A DNA stretch of 11,941 bases from Spirochaetota bacterium. Its GTDB lineage: Bacteria; Spirochaetota; Spirochaetia; DSM-27196; PWMO01. The position numbers and the translations under genes are program-made. Of the stretch, positions 7,400 to 11,941 are shown piece after piece (within the stretch, counting starts at the first letter, position 1; each line of letters opens with the position of its first letter). The DNA lies in contig JAAAOH010000331.1 of assembly GCA_009908925.1 (NCBI GenBank), forward strand, positions 1 through 11,941, in the 5' to 3' direction. The notes beneath the pieces were generated by a model. It saw only the letters and a program-made list of their open reading frames with translations. It did not search any database and was not told the origin of the DNA.

Positions 7400-8671
7400 A
7401 TGCAATCCGATGTTCGAATAACCGACCACACGGCTTCCGCGGTTGCCGACTTCCTCGGCGAGGGCGGGTACGCTGCGCCACTCATCGTCTCGGACCCCAA
7501 TACCCATCGCGCCGCCGGCAGACAGCTCGCGAGCTCGTTATCCGCGCTCGGGGTTGCGGTGGAAGAGCTCGTCCTTGCGAGGGAGGAGCCGGCGGCGGAT
7601 GCGGAGGCGGTCGGCGACATCCTCATCGGCCTGGTGCGCACACCCGACGTCGTCATCGGCGCGGGAGGCGGCACCGTCACCGACATCGCGCGGCTTGTTG
7701 CGCATCGCATGGACCGCCCGTTCGTCTCGTACCCGACTGCTCCTTCGGTGGATGCCTACGCGTCGCCGACATCGGCGATGACCTTCCGCGGGATGAAGAA
7801 GACCGTGCCGGCTCGGGCCCCGGAGGTCGTGTTCGCGAATACGGAGGTACTCTCCGCTGCTCCTCATGACATGATCGCCGCGGGGTTCGGTGACATGGTT
7901 GCAAAGCTCACCTCCACCCCGGACTGGGAGCTTGCCGCGGTCGTTGCCGAAGAGGGCTTCGACGAGGATATTGCCGCGCGGAGCCTTCGCGCCGCTGAGT
8001 CCTGCACAGCGGAAGTCGATCTCATCCGAGCGAACGAGCCCGCGGGCGTCAGCACGCTGCTTGGTGGGCTCATCGATTCCGGGGACTGCATGCGTGACTG
8101 GGGCGGGTCCCGGCCGGCCTCGGGCAGCGAGCACCTGCTGTCCCACTTCTGGGAGATGCGGGCGGCGCGGGCGGGGAAGCCGTCGGCCCTCCACGGCGGC
8201 AAGGTTGCCGTTGGTACACTGGTCATCGCCGGGCTCTTCGAGCGGCTCGCCGGGATGGGTGCCACGGAGCTCGGGCGCAGAGTCGCCGCCGCGAGAATGC
8301 CGGCCGCCTCGACCCTTCGAGAGGCGGCGGTGCGCGGATTCGGCGCCACCTCGGCCGATACACTTCTCCAGGGCCACATTCTTGCCACCATGAGCGAGGA
8401 GCGTTTCTCGGAAATGGCGCAGAACGCTGCGAGAGCGGCCGAGCGCATCATCGAGATCGCCGCATCGGCGCCGACACCGAAGCGCATCCGTGAGCTCATG
8501 CGTCGCGTCGACGGCCCGGTCCACCCGCGCGATATCGACCTTTCCCTCGACGATGTGCGGGATGCGCTGGCCTCGGGGCACTTCATTCGCAACAGATTCG
8601 GGCTGCTCGTGTTCTGGCATCTGTTTTCCCTCGGCGGGCTCGATGACCTCGTGGAGGAGGTCTTCGCATAG
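7400..8671 (+). CDS. NAD(P)-dependent sn-glycerol-1-phosphate dehydrogenase (AraM/EgsA family)
   Basis: The protein matches the iron-alcohol-dehydrogenase-like family that reduces dihydroxyacetone phosphate to sn-glycerol 1-phosphate. Visible motifs are the nucleotide-binding GAGGGTVTDIAR (88-98), the substrate loop YPTAPSVDAYASPTSA (111-126), and FGDMVAK with metal ligand D165. The likely histidine ligands are H245 or H249 in SEHLLSHF and H265 in LHGGKVA. At 423 residues it is close to Bacillus AraM. G1P is the backbone of archaeal lipids; in Bacillus it feeds heptaprenylglyceryl phosphate through PcrB. No prenyltransferase gene is visible here, so the use of the product is unknown. The start at 7400 follows an extended -10 element with almost no leader. 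An exported nitrilase-fold gene begins 2 bases after the stop, so the two are probably cotranscribed. Confidence 0.88.
   Translation: MQSDVRITDHTASAVADFLGEGGYAAPLIVSDPNTHRAAGRQLASSLSALGVAVEELVLAREEPAADAEAVGDILIGLVRTPDVVIGAGGGTVTDIARLVAHRMDRPFVSYPTAPSVDAYASPTSAMTFRGMKKTVPARAPEVVFANTEVLSAAPHDMIAAGFGDMVAKLTSTPDWELAAVVAEEGFDEDIAARSLRAAESCTAEVDLIRANEPAGVSTLLGGLIDSGDCMRDWGGSRPASGSEHLLSHFWEMRAARAGKPSALHGGKVAVGTLVIAGLFERLAGMGATELGRRVAAARMPAASTLREAAVRGFGATSADTLLQGHILATMSEERFSEMAQNAARAAERIIEIAASAPTPKRIRELMRRVDGPVHPRDIDLSLDDVRDALASGHFIRNRFGLLVFWHLFSLGGLDDLVEEVFA
8653..8660 (+). promoter_or_regulatory. Ribosome binding site of the nitrilase gene
   Basis: GGAGGAGG lies inside the end of the preceding gene, 13 bases before ATG 8674. 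It is a strong Shine-Dalgarno core at slightly long spacing. It shows that this genome uses SD-led initiation for operon-internal genes, in contrast to the SD-less starts at 7400, 9699 and 10612. Confidence 0.5.
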
Positions 8672-8673
8672 CC

Positions 8674-9660
8674 ATGCGACGGGTCGCCGCACTCATGCTT
8701 TCGTCATTTCTGCTTGCCGCCGTATCGGTGTTCGCGGAAGATTTCGCAGGACACGACGACGGCGTTCTCCGTGTGGCCGCCGTGCAGGCGGAGGTTGTCG
8801 ACGAGACATATCTCGACTCCGAGAAATTCGAGTCGCACGTGGAGAAACTGGTTGCCGAGGCAGAGCGCCGCGGTGCGGAGCTCGTCGTATTCCCGGAGTA
8901 CATAAACGTCTTTCTCCTCTTCGAACCATACGCGCCGATCATCAGACGTGCGTCCTCGATGGATGAAGCTCTGCGTGAGCTCTTGCCCCTCGCCGACGGG
9001 GCGCCCCGGGTGGGGGCGGTGCCCTCGGGGGCGGCGCCCCCGCCTGCAGCGTCCACGGAAACGCTGCAGGCGCTGCTTCGGCGTCGTGCACCATCGGTGG
9101 AGCGGTTCGTGCGCCGTCTGTGGAGCGGTCTCGCTCGTGAATACGCTGTTGCCATCGTCGCGGGAACCTACTTTGCGCCGGCCGGCGAGGAGAGCATTCA
9201 CAACAGGGCGATCGTCTTCGATGAGGACGGGAGTCTGCTCTACGCGCAGGACAAGGTGTTTCTGACCGCCTTCGAAGCCGACGTTCTCGACCTCGGGGAA
9301 GGCGATCTGGAGGAGGCCGAGACCTTCGAAATAGACGGATTCGAGATCGGACTGACGATCTGCCGCGATTCGTTCTTCTCCGACTGGGAGCCGGAGCTCG
9401 GAGGCGCCGACCTCTGGCTCGAGCTTCGTGCAAACGGCGAGCTCTATACCGAGGCCGTGCGGCGGCGATTCGAAGGAGCGCTCCCCGAGCGGGTCGGGGC
9501 GACCTCGGCCGTGGCCGGCGTGAGTGCCAGCCTGACGGGGAGCATGCTCGACCTCGTGTGGGAAGGTCCGTCCTATGCGGTCGACGCGCGGGGCCGGCGC
9601 GTAGGCGCTTCCGGTGATGTACGCGGCAGCAGCCTGCTGCTGAGCGAGGTGCGGCGGTAG
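8674..9660 (+). CDS. Exported carbon-nitrogen hydrolase (nitrilase superfamily)
   Basis: A 328-residue nitrilase-fold protein with the Glu-Lys-Cys triad in order: E75 in VVFPEYINVF, K194 in YAQDKVFL, and C230 in IGLTICRDSFF. The N-terminus (MRR, then a hydrophobic run to ~residue 21 ending VFA-ED) is a typical Sec signal peptide with cleavage near 21/22. The enzyme therefore probably works outside the cytoplasmic membrane, unlike most family members. It should hydrolyse an amide or related C-N bond; the substrate cannot be read from sequence. Residues ~105-135 form a Pro/Ala/Gly-rich insert before the conserved core resumes, and its DNA includes a 12-base perfect inverted repeat. The start is 2 bases after the dehydrogenase stop, implying one transcript. 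Confidence 0.88.
   Translation: MRRVAALMLSSFLLAAVSVFAEDFAGHDDGVLRVAAVQAEVVDETYLDSEKFESHVEKLVAEAERRGAELVVFPEYINVFLLFEPYAPIIRRASSMDEALRELLPLADGAPRVGAVPSGAAPPPAASTETLQALLRRRAPSVERFVRRLWSGLAREYAVAIVAGTYFAPAGEESIHNRAIVFDEDGSLLYAQDKVFLTAFEADVLDLGEGDLEEAETFEIDGFEIGLTICRDSFFSDWEPELGGADLWLELRANGELYTEAVRRRFEGALPERVGATSAVAGVSASLTGSMLDLVWEGPSYAVDARGRRVGASGDVRGSSLLLSEVRR
9041..9072. repeat. Perfect 12-base inverted repeat, 8-base loop, inside the nitrilase gene
   Basis: CGCCTGCAGCGT (9041-9052) and ACGCTGCAGGCG (9061-9072) are exact reverse complements around CCACGGAA. The hairpin lies in the part encoding the Pro/Ala-rich insert. There is no following T run, so it is not a standard terminator. It may be a remnant of a small palindromic element or a chance product of GC-rich sequence. 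Confidence 0.75.
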
Positions 9661-9683
9661 CGTTCTCCCGGCGAGTGGTCTCG

Positions 9684-9692
9684 TGCTACACT
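9684..9692 (+). promoter_or_regulatory. Extended -10 promoter for the ROK kinase gene, likely leaderless
   Basis: TGCTACACT is a TGn extended -10 with TACACT (4/6 consensus), ending 6 bases before ATG 9699. Transcription would begin at or beside the start codon. The spacer TTCCCGC is almost identical to the ATTCCCGT before the dehydrogenase ATG. This argues for ATG 9699 rather than the in-frame GTG at 9675, which would lie upstream of the predicted transcription start. Confidence 0.55.
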
Positions 9693-9698
9693 TCCCGC

Positions 9699-10592
9699 AT
9701 GGCAATCGCAGCGATAGAAGCCGGAGGCACGAAGTTCATCTGTGCGCTTTTCGATGAAGGGGGGCGCGAGCAGATCCGTGTCCGGATAGAGACCGGTGAC
9801 CCGTCCCGGACCCTCGAAGAGGTCCGTACGTTCTTCCTGGAGAACTCGACACACGACCCCGTCTCATCGGTCGGGATCGGCTCCTTCGGTCCCATCAATG
9901 TCGACCCCGACAGTGAGGACTACGGCCGCATCCTGCAGACGCCGAAGACCGCCTGGATCGGCGTGAATCTCAGGACGGCCATCCAGAGTGTGCTCGCAGT
10001 GCCCGTATCGGTGGAGACCGACGTAAACGTGGCGGCGCTTGCCGAAAGTGAGGCAGCCGGCGAGGCGGTTCAGTCGCTGGTTTATGTGACCGTCGGCACC
10101 GGCATCGGGGTCGGCATTGCCATCGAGGGGCGCCTGCTGCCGCTCAGGCGACATCCGGAGATCGGCCACATCCGCCCTCGGCGCAGTCCCGGGGAGCAGG
10201 CGGCCTTCGCCGGGGCCTGCCCCTATCATGGAGATTGCCTCGAGGGAGTGGCAGCCGGTCCGGCGATGCGCGCGCGGTGGGGACAATCCGCGGAGACACT
10301 CCCGCCCGATCACGAAGCCTGGGATCTGGAGGCCGACTATCTGGCGCAGGGTGTCGCCACCCTCATGCTATCGTTCTCTCCCGACCGACTGGTTCTCGGC
10401 GGCGGGGTCATGGAGCAACAGGGTATGTTCGAGCGTATTCGCGACGAGGCGCACCGTCTGCTGGGCGGCTACCTCGAGTACGTCTCCGATCGCGCGGTGC
10501 TCGATCGTATCGTCGTGCCCCCGTCGCTCGGCGGCGATGCGGGGATCCGCGGTGCCTACCTCATCGGACGTCAGCTTGACAGGTCCCGATAG
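9699..10592 (+). CDS. ROK-family sugar kinase, fructokinase-like
   Basis: A 297-residue ROK kinase close to the Bacillus YdhR/fructokinase group. It starts with the ATP phosphate loop AIEAGGTKF (5-13). The catalytic base is D108 in VETDVNVAAL, followed by the second phosphate motif VGTGIGVGI (132-140) and HPEIGHIRP (152-160) with E155. The zinc site characteristic of ROK proteins is complete: H157 plus C174, H177 and C180 in CPYHGDC, running into LEGVAAGPA. It probably phosphorylates fructose or another hexose in the cytosol; the motifs cannot separate this from mannose or glucose. ATG 9699 is preferred because the -10 element sits directly before it and the phosphate loop starts within a few residues. 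The gap to nadE is 19 bases, but nadE has its own promoter signal overlapping this gene's 3' end. Confidence 0.9.
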   Translation: MAIAAIEAGGTKFICALFDEGGREQIRVRIETGDPSRTLEEVRTFFLENSTHDPVSSVGIGSFGPINVDPDSEDYGRILQTPKTAWIGVNLRTAIQSVLAVPVSVETDVNVAALAESEAAGEAVQSLVYVTVGTGIGVGIAIEGRLLPLRRHPEIGHIRPRRSPGEQAAFAGACPYHGDCLEGVAAGPAMRARWGQSAETLPPDHEAWDLEADYLAQGVATLMLSFSPDRLVLGGGVMEQQGMFERIRDEAHRLLGGYLEYVSDRAVLDRIVVPPSLGGDAGIRGAYLIGRQLDRSR

Positions 10593-10604
10593 GGTGCGTA
10601 GCAT
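10576..10604 (+). promoter_or_regulatory. Consensus sigma70 promoter for nadE, leaderless
   Basis: A perfect -35 TTGACA (10576-10581), an ideal 17-base spacer, and -10 TAGCAT (10599-10604, 4/6) end 7 bases before ATG 10612. The spacer to the start, TTCCCCC, has no Shine-Dalgarno sequence. The -35 lies within the last codons of the ROK kinase gene. This is the strongest promoter match in the window and fixes the nadE start. Confidence 0.7.
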
Positions 10605-10611
10605 TTCCCCC

Positions 10612-11941
10612 ATGCGGCGAGGTGGCGATTTCTTTTCGCCTCACACGCACGGGTTCGTCCGCGTCGGCGTGGCGGTACCTCGCGTGCGCGTGGCGGACGT
10701 GGCCTACAACACCGGGCGAACCCTCGAGCTCATGCGGCGGGCCGACGACGCGGGGGTCTCCCTCCTCACCTTTCCCGAGCTCGGGCTTTCCGCCTATTCA
10801 AACGACGATCTCTTCCAGCAGGATGCCCTCCTCGATGCCGTGCGGGAGGGCCTCTTCGAAGTCGTGGAGGCGAGCACGACCCTCTCGCCGGTGTTTCTTG
10901 TCGGCGCGCCGCTGCGGTTCGAGCAGAAGCTGTTCAACTGTGCGGTAGCCGTGCACGGGGGACGGATCCTCGGCATCGTTCCCAAGTCTTACATTCCGAA
11001 CTATCGCGAGTTCTACGAGAAGCGGCAGTTCGCATCCGCTGCGGCCGCGGCGGAACCCGAGGTGAATCTCCTCGGAATACGCGACATTCCCTTCGGCGCC
11101 GACCTCGTATTCAGTGCCGAGGGTTTCGAGGAGCTCACCTTCGCGGTGGAAATCTGCGAAGATCTCTGGGCGCCCATCCCGCCGACGACCTATGCCGCTC
11201 TTGCCGGTGCGACGGTGCTCGTGAATCTCTCGGCGAGCAATATCACGATCGGAAAGGCCGACTACCGCGACACCCTTGCCGCCGGTCATTCGGGGCGATG
11301 CGTCTCCGCTTATCTCTACGCCGCGGCGGGTTCCGGGGAATCCACGACCGATCTTGCCTGGGACGGGCATGCGCTCATATACGAGAACGGTCGTCTGGTC
11401 GCGGAGACCGAGCGCTTCAGCGAGGAGGAGCAGCTCCTCTACGCCGATGTGGACCTGGAGATGCTCGTGCAGGAGCGAACGCGACTCACCAGTTTCATCG
11501 ATGCCGCCGGTGCTCACCGCGAGCGCGTCTCCCGCCTCCGGCGCATCTCCTTCGAGTTCGAGGTCCCGCAGCTTCCGGAGGGCGCCGCGCCGGGTGCTGC
11601 GCTTGCACGCGAGATTCCGAGATTCCCGTATGTTCCCGTCGACGCCACCCGGCGCGACGAGCGCTGCTTCGAGGCCTACAACATACAGGTGCACGCGCTC
11701 GCGCAGCGGCTTCGGCAGACGGGTATCGAGCACGCGGTGCTCGGCATCTCGGGTGGCCTCGATTCCACCCAGGCCCTCATCGTCACCGCGAAGACGTTCG
11801 ACCTCCTCGGCCTGCCGAGGACCAACATTCACGCCTACACGATGCCCGGGTTCGCAACGAGCTCCGGCACGCGCGAGAGCGCCCATGCCCTCATGAGCGC
11901 CCTCGGTGTGAGCGCCGCGGAGATCGATATCCGCCCCTCAT
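10612..11941 (+). CDS. nadE: Glutamine-dependent NAD+ synthetase, 3' end beyond the window
   Basis: The frame is open from ATG 10612 to the window end, giving 443 of an expected ~680 residues. The N-terminal nitrilase-fold glutaminase has the triad E56 (TFPELGLSAYS), K125 (VPKSYIPNYREFYEKR) and C182 (VEICEDLW). It supplies ammonia to the C-terminal synthetase, whose ATP-pyrophosphatase loop SGGLDS (380-385) and following GFATSS are present. The order, IPNYREFYEKRQFA and GISGGLDSTQALI match the Mycobacterium tuberculosis-type two-domain enzyme. It converts nicotinic acid adenine dinucleotide to NAD+ using ATP and glutamine, the last step of NAD synthesis. A short Ala run (SAAAAAEPE, 142-150) replaces a family loop. 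A leaderless-type consensus promoter lies immediately upstream. Confidence 0.95.
   Translation, partial: MRRGGDFFSPHTHGFVRVGVAVPRVRVADVAYNTGRTLELMRRADDAGVSLLTFPELGLSAYSNDDLFQQDALLDAVREGLFEVVEASTTLSPVFLVGAPLRFEQKLFNCAVAVHGGRILGIVPKSYIPNYREFYEKRQFASAAAAAEPEVNLLGIRDIPFGADLVFSAEGFEELTFAVEICEDLWAPIPPTTYAALAGATVLVNLSASNITIGKADYRDTLAAGHSGRCVSAYLYAAAGSGESTTDLAWDGHALIYENGRLVAETERFSEEEQLLYADVDLEMLVQERTRLTSFIDAAGAHRERVSRLRRISFEFEVPQLPEGAAPGAALAREIPRFPYVPVDATRRDERCFEAYNIQVHALAQRLRQTGIEHAVLGISGGLDSTQALIVTAKTFDLLGLPRTNIHAYTMPGFATSSGTRESAHALMSALGVSAAEIDIRPS

Noticed and set aside
8991..9040. G/C-run segment in the nitrilase gene as a G-quadruplex or origin-like element
   Set aside because: The runs are irregular and broken by C tracts, and the reading frame continues through it; nothing beyond base composition supports it.
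9675..9698. In-frame GTG start upstream of the ROK kinase ATG
   Set aside because: It would place the -10 element inside the coding region, adds eight residues before a standard ROK N-terminus, and has no ribosome site.

Overview
GC-rich bacterial DNA with seven protein genes, all on the + strand and tightly packed. The longest gap between genes is 115 bases. I see no RNA gene, insertion sequence, CRISPR array or convincing terminator. A six-helix sensor kinase, an exported nitrilase-fold protein with a signal peptide and a Mycobacterium-type NAD synthetase fit a GC-rich Gram-negative-like bacterium. A spirochaete-like source is my guess from the gene mix, but the window has no phylogenetic marker that settles it.

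Region 1 (start to 4651) is an acyl-handling operon. Its first gene encodes an unusual three-part protein: a PilZ (c-di-GMP-binding) domain, a LuxD-like acyl-transferase/thioesterase alpha/beta hydrolase, and a class I SAM methyltransferase. An AMP-ligase-fold protein follows with a 4-base ATGA overlap. It has an atypical P-loop and lacks the usual C-terminal catalytic-lysine motif. A small acyl carrier protein with an intact DSL serine comes next.

Region 2 (4767-7355) is one large signalling protein: a six-helix membrane sensor, histidine kinase, receiver and HD-GYP domain (c-di-GMP phosphodiesterase). It resembles RpfC and RpfG combined in one chain. Regions 1 and 2 therefore carry a c-di-GMP reader wired to acyl chemistry and, next door, a membrane kinase wired to c-di-GMP breakdown. 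This looks like a possible fatty-acyl signal/c-di-GMP circuit, comparable in logic to Rpf/DSF or PhcBSR but built from different parts. That functional link is inference.

Region 3 (7400 to the end) is metabolic: an AraM/EgsA-type glycerol-1-phosphate dehydrogenase, an exported carbon-nitrogen hydrolase 2 bases behind it, a ROK-family fructokinase-like sugar kinase, and the first two thirds of a glutamine-dependent NAD+ synthetase cut by the window end. Three of these genes (dehydrogenase, ROK kinase, NadE) have a promoter-like -10 element ending only 6-10 bases before the ATG and no Shine-Dalgarno sequence, as expected for leaderless mRNAs. Genes inside operons (ligase, ACP, nitrilase) instead have purine-rich ribosome sites or overlap.

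Several proteins carry Gly/Ala/Pro-rich in-frame inserts inside otherwise conserved domains. These coincide with short perfect inverted repeats in the DNA.
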